DNA of 64,000 nucleotides from Methanobacteriota archaeon (GCA_903877165.1 CAIRCU010000015.1:1-64000); one strand, 5' to 3'; shown: positions 25,751 through 34,966, numbered from the stretch's first letter. A program made the numbers and translations. The notes: generated by a model not told the origin, from the letters alone.

Positions 25751-26667
25751 AACGGGAACCAGCCTGGCGGGTGTTTGCCGCCGAATACAATGACGCAACC
25801 ATTGAAATCAAAGGCACCGGTGAGAAAACACCGTCCTATATCGTCACACCCTTAGGTGGGAAGATCAACCGGGTGTACATCACGGGGGTGTTGACCGATG
25901 TGGAGAATGTCACGGAAGGCGGCGACTATCTCCGCGCCCATGTCTCTGACCCGACCGGTGTGTTCACCATCTATTCCGGTCAATATCAACAGGAGGCGAC
26001 CACATACCTGCAGCAGATTGAGGTGCCTGCCTTCGTTGCAGTCATCGGCAAAGTCCGCACCTATGAACCTGAACCTGGGACGTTGTTTTTGTCCGTGCGC
26101 CCGGAAGTTGTCCATGAGGTCAGTGCGGAGGCACGGGACCGATGGATCATTGAGACCTGCCAGCAGACCAAACAGCGGATCCAGGCGATTACTGAGGCAA
26201 TGAAGATGGTGCAGCCGAACGTTTACGATTTGCACAAAGTAGGGTACAGTAAGGATTTGTCAGAAGGTGTGGTCACCGCGTTGAAGCAGTACGGTGCATT
26301 GGACACGACAAAGTACATCACGCTTATCCGGGAGTCATTGCAATATATCGCACCGACGACGAAAGAAACCTTTGAGGAGGCGAGAGCCCAGGAGACGGTC
26401 GAGGCGAAAGAACAGACGAAACCTGCAGCGAAAAAGACAAAGCAAAAACCGGCGACAAGCAAAAAAGAGGAACCGAAGGATGCGGAAACCATCGTGCTCA
26501 ACATCATCAAGAACCTGGAAAGTGACGAGGGCGCCCCATGGGATGCAATCATTGACGAATGTAAAAACCAGGGGTTGTCAGAGAGCGCAGTCGAAGAAGC
26601 GTTGACTGCGCTGATGGATAAAGGGTTTATTTTCGAACCAGTCCTAGGAACGATTAAAACGACCTAA
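25747..26667 (+). CDS. RPA-associated protein
   Basis: 306 residues. N-terminal OB fold (about 30-125: VYITGVLTDVENVTEGGDYLRAHVSDPTGVFTIYSGQ), helical middle, a Lys/Glu-rich linker with AAKKTKQKPATSKKEE near 225-245, and a C-terminal winged helix (IVLNIIKNLESDEGAPWDAI...VEEALTALMDKGFIFEP). This is the RPA32-like partner normally encoded beside archaeal RPA. Translation is coupled to the upstream subunit (ATGA overlap). Confidence 0.9.
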   Translation: MKREPAWRVFAAEYNDATIEIKGTGEKTPSYIVTPLGGKINRVYITGVLTDVENVTEGGDYLRAHVSDPTGVFTIYSGQYQQEATTYLQQIEVPAFVAVIGKVRTYEPEPGTLFLSVRPEVVHEVSAEARDRWIIETCQQTKQRIQAITEAMKMVQPNVYDLHKVGYSKDLSEGVVTALKQYGALDTTKYITLIRESLQYIAPTTKETFEEARAQETVEAKEQTKPAAKKTKQKPATSKKEEPKDAETIVLNIIKNLESDEGAPWDAIIDECKNQGLSESAVEEALTALMDKGFIFEPVLGTIKTT

Positions 26668-26760
26668 GCAAACCGCTTAAGTTTCACTTTGCCCAAAAAA
26701 TACGATTATGACTTTACTTATAGATCCTTTCTTGCGGACTGGAAGAAAGCTATAATAATA

Positions 26761-26817
26761 AAGTTACCAGGATAACTTCCCCATACCACATATTTATAAT
26801 AATGTAATTATTACATT
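26761..26817 (+). promoter_or_regulatory. Promoter with two palindromic operator candidates
   Basis: AAGTTA-ccagga-TAACTT (26761-26778) lies upstream of the TATA box TATTTATAAT (about 26791-26800). A 17-bp perfect palindrome AATGTAAT-T-ATTACATT (26801-26817) sits between the box and the expected transcription start near 26820, where a bound dimer would block polymerase. The downstream gene (26841) has a GGAGCAGAGG ribosome site. Confidence 0.5.
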
Positions 26818-26840
26818 CTCTTGGAGCAGAGGCAAAAAAT

Positions 26841-29669
26841 ATGAGTTTTACATTATTAAAAAAAGGAATAGTTGTAGTAATCATAGTGCTTTTTCTTAGT
26901 ACAAGTATCGTTCCAACCATAGCCTGGTCCTATAGAACCCTAACGACGGATATACCTCCTGTTACCAATATTATTTCAACACTTCCTAATCCTGCATTGC
27001 AGAACTCGCCTCCTCCTTGGACAGACCAGACGTTGATGGTTGGTTTATGGAATAATAATGCTAGTTCATGGGAGAAAGCACAACAGAACAACACGATGGC
27101 TCCCGGAACGGCTGTCCGTGACATCCACACATCGGGGGCATCCGCAAACACGACGAAATCACCCAGGAAGGACGTCCTCCAAGATAGTTACGGCAAATAT
27201 ACCAATGCAACCTATTCTTTTACCACACGATCTTCGAGTATTACAGCGCCTACTGTTGTCACGAATCAGACTACAAACATCGGGAACACTAACGCTACGT
27301 TGAACATGTGCCTTCAGAACGATGGGGGAGCACAGAACACACTGTGGTTCAACTGCACCGAATATCATCCTGCGATGACATCAGGGACAGGGACTACTAT
27401 TTCATCGAAATGGACTAGAAATATCTATAGTGGAACCGCAGCGATGAGCGCAGCGAAGGACATCAACGGGGACGGAATCATGGAGTTGTTCTTCGCAGGT
27501 GCAATACCAGGTTCAGGAAACACAGTTGCAAACATCTGCTCTTTGAATGGTTCCTCAGGAGCAATCATCTGGTCAAGGAACATCTCCTGCGCAGGCGGAT
27601 ACGTCGACAGTCATCTCCCTATCTGCATTGCTGACTTCCTTGATGATGGAAGGTACGAGATGGTGTTCCCGTTCAATACGCATACGATGTGTCTCTGGTG
27701 TAATGACGGAACGACCATGTTGGATGTAGCTGTCTATAGTGGCTACCATCAGCCGCTTGTCTACGATGTCGATAACAATGGACATCCATACGTCTATGTG
27801 GATGGTTACATCTCAGGAACGCCTGCTTCGTATTATATGTGGATGCTGTATGGAAGGAACGGTACGATTCGTTCTTATACCACAGGGACGACAGTTGGTG
27901 TTAGTGACGGTGGAGTGAGTGCAGGTGACCCGAGTCATAACGGGACGATACGGATATTCACTTCTCAAAATCTTCAGATGTGGGACCAGAACCTTACTCA
28001 TAAATATTGGAGTTACAGTCTTTCATCAAGTTCGATGGCTCCCGCTCTTTTTGATTATTATCATAATGGTTTCCTTGTTATTGCGATGACGTATTCAGCA
28101 TCAAGCAGTTGCACTGTCTGGGTCATCAATGCAACAACTGGTGCTTTGATATACAGTAACGCCTCGACAGGGATGGGTGGACATCATAACCCTGGTATCA
28201 CTGATTTCAATAATGATGGTAACTTCGAGATGGCGACCTCACATAGTGTTGGTCTTCCGAAGATATGGGATCTGATGACAAGACGAGTGGACTGGACGTA
28301 TCCATTGTCTCACGGGGTATCTGAACCACCGATGTATGCAAACGTCCTTGGTGATGATGCCTTGGAGATGCTGATATGCGACAGTTGGAGAGCTGGATAC
28401 ATCAGTGTCTTCAATACCACATACGTCTGGAAAACAAATGTCTCAGGCGTCTTTCTGAACTGCATGGTCTGGGATGTTGACGGTGATGGATACAATGAGA
28501 TCATCGGATACAGAACACAATCAACATATTGTACTATCACCTGTTTCGACACACAGGCATACGCACCAGTACTACGGGCAAGAGGAGACACACCATTCTA
28601 CGGTGAGAACAAACTGAACACAGGATTATACGTCCCAGAGCTGAACAGGAAACTTGTCACAGGGAAGGCGAATTGCACCTGGAGCCAGAAACTCTACGGG
28701 TTGACACCAGGAACCCTGTATTTCAGCCAAGCAGTCGCCAAGAACAGCAAGGATACTAGTTGTGGTGCGAAAAATGTGTTCCTCACGAAACCGAATGCAC
28801 CATATGACCCGTCACGGACAAATTATACTAATGCCATTAAATTAAGTTGGATGAAAGGACTCGGAGCCAATACTACCTACATTGAAAGGAATACAGTTTT
28901 AACTTGGATGGAAGGCGCTGGAACACTTGTCTTCAACGGTACAACAACGACATGTAATAATTCAGGGTTGACATCGGGAACTACCTATTACTACCGATTA
29001 TGGAGTTTCACATACAAAGGTGGGTTGTCACAGTATAGTGCTACAAATGTCTCGATTGTTGGTAAGACTCTCGGACTCCCCCCGGTAAATCACCCACCTA
29101 TGGCACAGAATGACTCAAAATCAGTTCTTCAGGGATCAACAAATAATCAAATCAATGTCCTTGCGAACGACTCAGATATCGACGGAGATCCTTTAACGAT
29201 TCTTTCCGTGACCCAGCCAAGCAATGGTACGTCATCGACAAACGGAACATACTGCTCCTATTCACCATATCCAATGTTTTACGGAACAGATTTCTTTTCG
29301 TATACGATTAACGACGGAAGGGGAGGAACAGCCACTGCTACGGTTTTACTTACCGTCACCCACGTCAATCACCCACCAAATCGACCAATTGTTCCAACAG
29401 GTCCAACGACACTGCTCCATGTGACTCCTGGGAGATACAATGCGTCCACGACCGACCCAGATGGAGACCAGGTGCAATACCGCTTTGATTGGAATGCAGC
29501 TGGTACGCACGACATCAGCAATTGGACGGTTCTATATCCTTCAGGACAAACTGTTTCTAAATGGCATGCATGGAATACCGCTGGAACATACGTAGTCAAA
29601 GTGGCGGCTCGGGACAGATGGGGAGCCATATCACGTTGGTCGAGGGGCTTGATGGTCGTAGTAACCTAA
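26841..29669 (+). CDS. Large secreted FG-GAP/VCBS-like surface protein
   Basis: 942 residues. N-terminal signal or anchor helix (GIVVVIIVLFLSTSIVPTIA). Residues about 185-580 carry repeats with calcium-binding-like turns DINGDGIMELFF, DFLDDGRYEMVF, DVDNNGHPYVYV, DFNNDGNFEMA and DVDGDGYNEII, as in FG-GAP/VCBS beta-propellers. A fibronectin-like region follows (about 650-750), then a cadherin-like Big_9/VCBS domain (AQNDSKSVLQGS...LANDSDIDGDPLTI) and a final PKD-like domain. Adhesion or substrate binding at the surface is likely. The sequence is AT-richer than enzyme genes nearby. Confidence 0.8.
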   Translation: MSFTLLKKGIVVVIIVLFLSTSIVPTIAWSYRTLTTDIPPVTNIISTLPNPALQNSPPPWTDQTLMVGLWNNNASSWEKAQQNNTMAPGTAVRDIHTSGASANTTKSPRKDVLQDSYGKYTNATYSFTTRSSSITAPTVVTNQTTNIGNTNATLNMCLQNDGGAQNTLWFNCTEYHPAMTSGTGTTISSKWTRNIYSGTAAMSAAKDINGDGIMELFFAGAIPGSGNTVANICSLNGSSGAIIWSRNISCAGGYVDSHLPICIADFLDDGRYEMVFPFNTHTMCLWCNDGTTMLDVAVYSGYHQPLVYDVDNNGHPYVYVDGYISGTPASYYMWMLYGRNGTIRSYTTGTTVGVSDGGVSAGDPSHNGTIRIFTSQNLQMWDQNLTHKYWSYSLSSSSMAPALFDYYHNGFLVIAMTYSASSSCTVWVINATTGALIYSNASTGMGGHHNPGITDFNNDGNFEMATSHSVGLPKIWDLMTRRVDWTYPLSHGVSEPPMYANVLGDDALEMLICDSWRAGYISVFNTTYVWKTNVSGVFLNCMVWDVDGDGYNEIIGYRTQSTYCTITCFDTQAYAPVLRARGDTPFYGENKLNTGLYVPELNRKLVTGKANCTWSQKLYGLTPGTLYFSQAVAKNSKDTSCGAKNVFLTKPNAPYDPSRTNYTNAIKLSWMKGLGANTTYIERNTVLTWMEGAGTLVFNGTTTTCNNSGLTSGTTYYYRLWSFTYKGGLSQYSATNVSIVGKTLGLPPVNHPPMAQNDSKSVLQGSTNNQINVLANDSDIDGDPLTILSVTQPSNGTSSTNGTYCSYSPYPMFYGTDFFSYTINDGRGGTATATVLLTVTHVNHPPNRPIVPTGPTTLLHVTPGRYNASTTDPDGDQVQYRFDWNAAGTHDISNWTVLYPSGQTVSKWHAWNTAGTYVVKVAARDRWGAISRWSRGLMVVVT

Positions 29670-30099
29670 ATAGTCAGCTTTAACATTTGTTGCTGTAAAA
29701 TATTTTGGGGGTTACAATTAGTTCTATCACGAATAATCGCTATGCATAAAAAATCAAAGAGGAAAGGATATTTCTTCTTATACCTGGAGAGGAAGTGTTC
29801 CTAGAATAACCCCCGATAGTGTTATTTTGTTTTTATCGACGCCAGAAGATTACTCATTACCATGAATATATTTCAGATTGTCATAGTGCTGACGAAAAGC
29901 TGTCATGGCTGGGGAAGGAACCTAAGTAAGAATAATTTTCGGTTGAAGGACGGAGAAAAAGCGAAGTATGCCGCCAATGCAGGTTAAAAAAACGTGCTAA
30001 CGCTTCGCTGCTGGGTAGTAGATTAAACTATTATATTTCGATGTTTTGTTCCTTCGACATTAATTTTTAAACAAACCGAAATGTTGTAGGTAAAACGAC
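29670..30099. other. Convergent intergenic region with small inverted repeats
   Basis: No convincing gene. It contains AGGAA-gtg-TTCCT (29790-29802), then AATAAC (29805-29810) / GTTATT (29821-29826) followed by TTGTTTTTAT, which could terminate the plus-strand gene; and AGCGAAG / CTTCGCT arms around 29955-30010 with a 30-odd base loop. No TATA box stands out strongly enough to claim an RNA gene. Confidence 0.4.
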
Positions 30100-30879
30100 T
30101 TAGTCTTTAGTTATATCCTCCCCACCATGGAATTGTAATTGGATATGGGCATAGATGTCCTCAATGCCTTGTAATTTGTCTTTGGACGACGGAATCAATT
30201 TGGTGTACCCGCCGACGTCTTTGAGCAGTTTCAAGATGCCTTCGCTCATCTCGCGGTACACCGACGCTTGCTCAGCCATCAACGCCGTCTCCAACTCATC
30301 AGGGTCATCAGACCACGTCTGGACAAGACGAAGTTCCTTTTGGGCTAACACATCGGCTTTGCTCAATACGTTAATCTGCGGCTGGTTCAACCGGAAATGG
30401 GTGGTGAGCGACAGGAGCAGTTGGGAGACGAATCCGGAGGCCGTCCGAGCCAAGAGCGGGTCAAGCAGGTAGCAGATCGCGGCGTTACTGGGGCTGAGGA
30501 ACTGGATCGTGTACTTTCCCGCCTCGCGGAAGACGAACAGCTCCAGCTGCCCGGGTGTATCCATGAGGATGTAGTCCGGCTTGAACGTCCCGATGCTCTC
30601 CTGGACCTCACCGGTGTTCAGCGCGATCATGTCCGCGCAGACGACCTGGGCACCGTTTGGTCCTAGCTCATTCATCTCCATGACTTCCTCAAGGGAGATC
30701 CAATCCCGGATGTCCACGTCCGGCTCATAGGGGAGGTGCTCCGCGCCCGGGTCCAGGTTCACGGTGATCGCATCCAGGCTGCGCAGGCTCATCCATTTCT
30801 TGAAGCTCGCAGCAAGCGTCGACTTGCCTGATCCCGCGGTACCGATGAAATAGACGAAGACGGGCTCCACGGCACTCAT
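30100..30879 (-). CDS. GPN-loop GTPase
   Basis: 259 residues. Walker A GTAGSGKST (13-21), the family-defining Gly-Pro-Asn motif at 73-75 (LGPNGAQVV), MDTPGQLELF as G3 and NVLSKADVL as G4. GPN GTPases act as dimers; eukaryotic relatives assemble RNA polymerase II. Last gene of the minus-strand pyrE-purD-GPN string, overlapping purD by 4 bases. Confidence 0.93.
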   Translation of the reverse strand: MSAVEPVFVYFIGTAGSGKSTLAASFKKWMSLRSLDAITVNLDPGAEHLPYEPDVDIRDWISLEEVMEMNELGPNGAQVVCADMIALNTGEVQESIGTFKPDYILMDTPGQLELFVFREAGKYTIQFLSPSNAAICYLLDPLLARTASGFVSQLLLSLTTHFRLNQPQINVLSKADVLAQKELRLVQTWSDDPDELETALMAEQASVYREMSEGILKLLKDVGGYTKLIPSSKDKLQGIEDIYAHIQLQFHGGEDITKD

Positions 30880-32210
30880 GGCTTGCCTCGGATCTTCTGC
30901 ATGTGGGTGCTGCGCCGCTCAAGTAGCGGCCGGGTGCCGATGTCATGACGCACGAACAGATGTTCTCCGTGGATATAGGAGAGGCCTGCTTCGCACTGCT
31001 TCTCCGCGGAATCAATGGTGTCCGCAATGCCGACGACCGCGACCGCCCGGCTCGTGCCCGTCACGATGTCATGGTTTTTCTTATTCACGGACGCATAAAA
31101 GACTAAGTCGCCCAGGGATTGGATCGCCTGCTCATCGACGGTAATCGGGTAGCCGCTCATGCTTTTCACGCCGTAGCCTTCCGGGACGACGTACTTGCAC
31201 ACCGTGGATTTCTTCGCCAGCGACAAAGGCGTCTTCTCTAGGGTCTGTGACAGCATCGCGGAGCAGACCTCAAGGAAATCCGTCTGCAGCAAGGGTAGTA
31301 CATTCATCGCCTCCGGGTCGCCGAACCGCGCGTTCACCTCGATGAGCTTGACGTCCGAGTGGGTCAGCATGAACTGCCCGTAGATCGGCCCGATGTACGG
31401 ATGCCCTTCCTTCTTCAACGCCAGGACAATCAATTCAAGGATATGCAAGCCTTCCTTGTACTCGCCTTCCCGTAGGAACGGCAGTAGCCCGTCCACGCAG
31501 GAGTATGACCCCATCCCGCCCGTGTTCGGCCCTTGGTCATCCGGCAGGAGGCGCTTGTGATCCTGGACAGCGGGTAGAGGTGCGAGATGCTCCCCGTCGG
31601 AGAACGCCTGCAGTGTGAACTCCTCGCCGACCGCTTTCTCCTCCAGCAAGACCTTGGCGGCCCCACCGATCTTCTTCTCAATGACCTCGGTGATATACGC
31701 GAGAGCCTCTTGGGTTCCATTAAAATGGTCCCCGGCGACCCGCACGCCTTTCCCACCGGTCAAGCCGATTGGTTTGATGGCGACTTCGCCGTGGAGCCGT
31801 TCGATGAACGCCTTCGCATCTTGCGCGTTCGTCACGACCTCAAACGCCAGCTGCCCGGGAATCTGATATCGCTGCAGCAGATTCCGCATCCATTCCTTGT
31901 TCGTTTCGATGCGGGCCGCAGCCTTGGAGGGAGCACAGGACGCAATCCCTGCCTTCCGCAAGGAGTCGACGATGCCGGCTTCCAAGGGAGCCTCCGGACC
32001 CACCAAAACGAGATCGGCTTTGCGGCTGACTGCGAACTGCGTGACCACGTCGACATTCGTCTCCTTAGTCACTAGGAATTCTTTAGCGAGCTGTTCAATG
32101 CCGGGGTTCAGGTTGCTCATGACGGAAAACAAGGTTGCGTTTTTCGATCGCGCGACTGCTGCGCATAACGCATGCTCCCTGGCCCCACCACCGACGACTA
32201 GGACGTTCAT
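30876..32210 (-). CDS. purD: Phosphoribosylamine-glycine ligase
   Basis: 444 residues, ATP-grasp enzyme of purine synthesis (step 2). Starts MNVLVVGGGAREHAL; ATP-grasp signatures AIKPIGLTGGKGVRV, VLLEEKAVGEEFTLQAFSDG, PNTGGMGSYS and VIEVNARFGDPE-like LIEVNARFGDPEAM. I chose ATG 32210, which follows a GGAAGGGGAG ribosome site; an upstream in-frame ATG (32240) overlaps pyrE's stop codon. Confidence 0.95.
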   Translation of the reverse strand: MNVLVVGGGAREHALCAAVARSKNATLFSVMSNLNPGIEQLAKEFLVTKETNVDVVTQFAVSRKADLVLVGPEAPLEAGIVDSLRKAGIASCAPSKAAARIETNKEWMRNLLQRYQIPGQLAFEVVTNAQDAKAFIERLHGEVAIKPIGLTGGKGVRVAGDHFNGTQEALAYITEVIEKKIGGAAKVLLEEKAVGEEFTLQAFSDGEHLAPLPAVQDHKRLLPDDQGPNTGGMGSYSCVDGLLPFLREGEYKEGLHILELIVLALKKEGHPYIGPIYGQFMLTHSDVKLIEVNARFGDPEAMNVLPLLQTDFLEVCSAMLSQTLEKTPLSLAKKSTVCKYVVPEGYGVKSMSGYPITVDEQAIQSLGDLVFYASVNKKNHDIVTGTSRAVAVVGIADTIDSAEKQCEAGLSYIHGEHLFVRHDIGTRPLLERRSTHMQKIRGKP

Positions 32211-32236
32211 GTGGTTCTCCCCTTCCTCAACGCCTC

Positions 32237-32764
32237 TCATTTCTTCTTCTGAAGAATCTCACTGACTGATAGTAACGGGGTGAAAGTGACTTCCAGTTTC
32301 TGCATCTGTTCGCGCGCACCCGCCTCCCGGTCGACGACCGTGAGGACCTTCTGGACGTCCGCGTTGCCCGCACGCAGTATCTGAATGGACTTGATGACTG
32401 AGCCGCCGCTGGTTGTGACGTCTTCGATAAGCAAGATGCTCCGTCCGTTCACATCCGGGCCTTCGATCTGCTTGCCGGTGCCATGCTCCCGTTTCTCCTT
32501 TCGGATAATCACGTAGGGAAGCCCGGTCTCTAACGCCAGAGCAACGACGAGTGGAACCGCCCCAAGCTCCATGCCTGCAAGCATGTCATAGCCCTTCACA
32601 TAGACGCTCATCTCCTGGGCGATTATCTTAAGGATCCGAGGATCCGTGCTCGCTTTCTTGATGTCGATGTAGTAGTCGCTAATGGCCCCGCTGGTCAGCA
32701 CAAAACGACCGAACTTGATGGCACCGCAGTCTTTGAGCCCTTGTATGAGCTGCTCTTTAGTCAT
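32237..32764 (-). CDS. pyrE: Orotate phosphoribosyltransferase
   Basis: 175 residues. Converts orotate and PRPP to OMP. PRPP-binding motif LLIEDVTTSGGS at 111-122, flexible loop RKEKREHGTGKQI, substrate strand TSGAISDYYIDIKK. First gene of the nucleotide operon with purD; divergent from the regulator at 32893. Confidence 0.95.
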   Translation of the reverse strand: MTKEQLIQGLKDCGAIKFGRFVLTSGAISDYYIDIKKASTDPRILKIIAQEMSVYVKGYDMLAGMELGAVPLVVALALETGLPYVIIRKEKREHGTGKQIEGPDVNGRSILLIEDVTTSGGSVIKSIQILRAGNADVQKVLTVVDREAGAREQMQKLEVTFTPLLSVSEILQKKK

Positions 32765-32892
32765 ACGGAATGCTGTATCGAATCCTGTGTATTAGACTTT
32801 TCCGATAAAAGTAGGCGGGTGTTTGGGAAAGACCAAACGTAAACCAATACTTTTTAAGGTTCTAAGAGATAAATAGGTCCACTGGAGACCGA

Positions 32893-33468
32893 ATGACAAA
32901 GATTACGCTTGACCGTGAGACCTTTAAAGCGCTTGCTTCAGATACTCGGCTCGACATTCTCAAGAATCTCGATGGACGGCCTATGGGTCTCAATGATATC
33001 GCGAAACTCACCAATCTCAACAAGGCGACCCTGCACGAGCATCTCACGAAGCTCAATGAGGCGGGGCTGATTAAACGCACCGAGCGTGAGGGCCACAAGT
33101 GGGTGTACTACCGGTTGACGTGGAAGGGCGAAAGCCTGCTGCATCCGGAGAACACCCGGATCGTCGTGCTGTTCACGGCCACATTCGTTGCGCTTGCGGT
33201 CTGCATTCTCAACGTCGTGTCGTACATCAAGGGCACTTTGGTGCAGCCTACCATTAGCCAAGCAGAAGATACGCTGAAGAATTACATTTCCTCTGACGGT
33301 GGCCTGCAAGGCACGCAGGCGACGGCACCAGCAGCCTATAGTGGCGCTCCAATGTTCTTCCAGGATCCCTTGTTCCTGTACGGCGCGGTCGTCTGCTTCG
33401 CCGTCTTCTTTGTTGTCTGCTGTGTGGCAGTATGGCGGTACAAGGTAAATAAGACCGTGAAAGTCTAA
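32893..33468 (+). CDS. Membrane-anchored winged-helix regulator
   Basis: 191 residues. Residues 1-80 are an ArsR-type winged helix (ALASDTRLDILKNLDGRPMG, LNKATLHEHLTKLNEAGLIKRTEREGHKWVYYRLT). Two membrane helices follow (IVVLFTATFVALAVCILNVV and LYGAVVCFAVFFVVCCVAVW) enclosing about 50 extracellular residues, with a short basic tail inside. It could sense a membrane or external signal and act on DNA directly. TATA-like ACTTTTTAAG near 32851-32860. Confidence 0.75.
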   Translation: MTKITLDRETFKALASDTRLDILKNLDGRPMGLNDIAKLTNLNKATLHEHLTKLNEAGLIKRTEREGHKWVYYRLTWKGESLLHPENTRIVVLFTATFVALAVCILNVVSYIKGTLVQPTISQAEDTLKNYISSDGGLQGTQATAPAAYSGAPMFFQDPLFLYGAVVCFAVFFVVCCVAVWRYKVNKTVKV

Positions 33469-33489
33469 ATGTCTCCCCTGAATTGTCGT

Positions 33490-33558
33490 TTATTTCGCCG
33501 AGGGTCGCTTCTTTGGCTCACTCTCGAGGTCGAAGAAATCGAGTAAGGTTTTTTGCAT
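33490..33558 (-). CDS. Candidate PIP-box microprotein (PCNA-binding)
   Basis: A 22-residue ORF whose first residues after Met are QKTLLDFF, an exact PCNA-interacting (PIP) motif Q-x-x-h-x-x-a-a, followed by DLESEP and a basic KKRPSAK tail. On the minus strand CATATAAT (33592-33599) would start transcription near 33572, and GGGTGAT sits a few bases before the ATG; an in-frame ATG at 33564 and GTG at 33567 are alternatives. Thermococcales have a small PCNA inhibitor, TIP, so a decoy role is imaginable. It could instead be the tail of a decayed gene. Confidence 0.45.
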   Translation of the reverse strand: MQKTLLDFFDLESEPKKRPSAK

Positions 33559-33590
33559 CCGCATCACCCAAGCAGAGATATGCACGGTCG

Positions 33591-33600
33591 GATTATATGC
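33591..33600 (-). promoter_or_regulatory. TATA box of the PIP-box ORF
   Basis: GCATATAATC on the minus strand, placed 33-42 bases before the ATG at 33558; the transcript would begin just before the GGGTGAT ribosome site. Confidence 0.4.
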
Positions 33601-33660
33601 TTTACGCTGCGATAAAAAAGATGGAGCCCATCATTCCTTTCTGGTTTTTTTTCAGGAAAC

Positions 33661-33669
33661 ATATAAATA
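33661..33669 (+). promoter_or_regulatory. TATA box for small overlapping ORFs
   Basis: ATATAAATA, with expected start near 33690 and a perfect GAGGTGAT ribosome site at about 33709-33716. Confidence 0.5.
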
Positions 33670-33723
33670 CTCATAGTGACACATACTATCATGTTATGAA
33701 GTAGCAAGAGGTGATGTGTATTC

Positions 33724-33858
33724 GTGACACCAACGCAACACACAGCAGAAAAACAGGGGGGCGCCGGTGATTATGCCGGCCAATCTCTACATCTTAGTAG
33801 GATTTATGGCGGGGTTACTTGCAATGACCGTCATCTCATTGTACAAATACCTTTTTAA
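33724..33858 (+). CDS. Possible leader ORF, 44 codons
   Basis: Starts at GTG with the strongest ribosome site in the area (GAGGTGAT, spacing about 7). The product (VTPTQHTAEKQGG..) is polar and unlike any family known to me. It overlaps, in another frame, the membrane ORF at 33773. It may be a leader for translation of that ORF, or the real product. Confidence 0.3.
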   Translation: MTPTQHTAEKQGGAGDYAGQSLHLSRIYGGVTCNDRHLIVQIPF

Positions 33859-33877
33859 AATCCTTCACCAAGAGTAA
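33773..33877 (+). CDS. Single-span membrane microprotein
   Basis: 34 residues: MPANLYILVGFMAGLLAMTV, then a basic amphipathic end (YKYLFKILHQE). One clear transmembrane helix. GGTGAT lies just before the ATG (a GTG start 6 bases upstream is possible), and the promoter and ribosome site at 33661-33716 lead into it. Function unknown; followed by an oligo-T tract at 33906-33912. Confidence 0.45.
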   Translation: MPANLYILVGFMAGLLAMTVISLYKYLFKILHQE

Positions 33878-33910
33878 GAAAAGGGAAAAAGAACGCCTTC
33901 TGTGTTTTTT

Positions 33911-34135
33911 TTATTCGTACGGCGCGGCTTCTTTGAGTAAATCGATATGGGAGATAATCATGCGCCGGCAGCAGTACCGCTCGACACCAAGGTCATTGAG
34001 GATCTGCTGAGGCGTCTCTTTCGGCTTCTCCCCAGCAGCCACGGCCTTGGCATACTCGTCACAGCGCTTCCGGTACGCATCATACAACGGTGCAATCACT
34101 GTACCGCATGTGAAACAACGGACTGGGATAATCAT
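33911..34135 (-). CDS. rpoN: DNA-directed RNA polymerase subunit N (Rpo10)
   Basis: 74 residues. Zinc-binding CFTCG near the start and YCCRRM at about 54-59 define this small core polymerase subunit, equal to eukaryotic Rpb10. The start MIIPVRCFTCG is the family's standard N-terminus; codons upstream extend into the rps9 end and are not needed. Last of the four-gene string. Confidence 0.95.
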   Translation of the reverse strand: MIIPVRCFTCGTVIAPLYDAYRKRCDEYAKAVAAGEKPKETPQQILNDLGVERYCCRRMIISHIDLLKEAAPYE

Positions 34136-34142
34136 ACGTGGA

Positions 34143-34547
34143 TCACCTATAGGATTTCTGCCGCTTCTTCCGAGCACCACGGCCTAGCGGTTTCTTCGGC
34201 TCTTTGAACCGTGAATCACTCACTAAAAGGCTGCGGTCGAACTCAAGGAACGAGACTTTCAACATCGGATCCGCAGTGTACTCAAGCAGGCCCTTGGCAA
34301 TCGCGGTCCGGCAGGCGTTCGCTTGACTCATGAACCCGCCGCCAGAGACCGTGACATTGATGTCGACATCGTCGACACGGTTGGCTGCAATCGTCAGCGG
34401 CTCCATTATCTTAAAGCGCGCAATCATCGGCTCGTAGAGCTCGACAGGCTTGTTGTTGATGCGGACGCGACCCTTCCCCTTCATCACGGTGGCCTTCGCG
34501 ATCGCGGTCTTGCGCTTCCCCGAGGTATTCACGACTTTCTTGGTCAT
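34143..34547 (-). CDS. rps9: 30S ribosomal protein S9
   Basis: 134 residues. [28 protein letters not shown] at the start and the conserved C-terminal [13 protein letters not shown], whose tail contacts P-site tRNA. The start overlaps the rpl13 stop (ATGCTGATG); either ATG 34553 or 34547 could be used. Confidence 0.97.
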   Translation of the reverse strand: MTKKVVNTSGKRKTAIAKATVMKGKGRVRINNKPVELYEPMIARFKIMEPLTIAANRVDDVDINVTVSGGGFMSQANACRTAIAKGLLEYTADPMLKVSFLEFDRSLLVSDSRFKEPKKPLGRGARKKRQKSYR

Positions 34548-34960
34548 CAGCATTTCGCCCCTAGGAACCGAACAATCTCTTGCACGGTCATGTAATTCGC
34601 GACTTTCTTCTGCGCCGACGGCACTTTTTCCACAGGTTGGTTCCTGAACGCGAGTGGAACCCCAATGTAGCACTTCAGCCGGCGATAGGCGGCGCGGCCA
34701 TGAGGAGTTTGATACGGGATCATTCCGCGGACTGTACGCTTCACGAGCCGGTCAGGCATGCGTGGGTAGAACGGTCCCTTCCGATAGGTACCGACCTCGC
34801 GTTCATGCTGGTAATGGGCTTTAATCATCGTCTTTTTTCCTGTCACGATTGCCTTCTCGGAGTTTACCACCGCGATCTCCTCGCCGTTGAGGAGTCGTTT
34901 CGCAACCACGGTGCAGAGTCGTCCGAGCACAGCACCGTCCGCGTCGATAATCGTTACCAT
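34547..34960 (-). CDS. rpl13: 50S ribosomal protein L13
   Basis: 137 residues: [20 protein letters not shown] at the start, the [21 protein letters not shown] core and YIGVPLAF. Second gene of the canonical archaeal rpl18e-rpl13-rps9-rpoN operon. Confidence 0.97.
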   Translation of the reverse strand: MVTIIDADGAVLGRLCTVVAKRLLNGEEIAVVNSEKAIVTGKKTMIKAHYQHEREVGTYRKGPFYPRMPDRLVKRTVRGMIPYQTPHGRAAYRRLKCYIGVPLAFRNQPVEKVPSAQKKVANYMTVQEIVRFLGAKC

Positions 34961-34966
34961 ATATCG

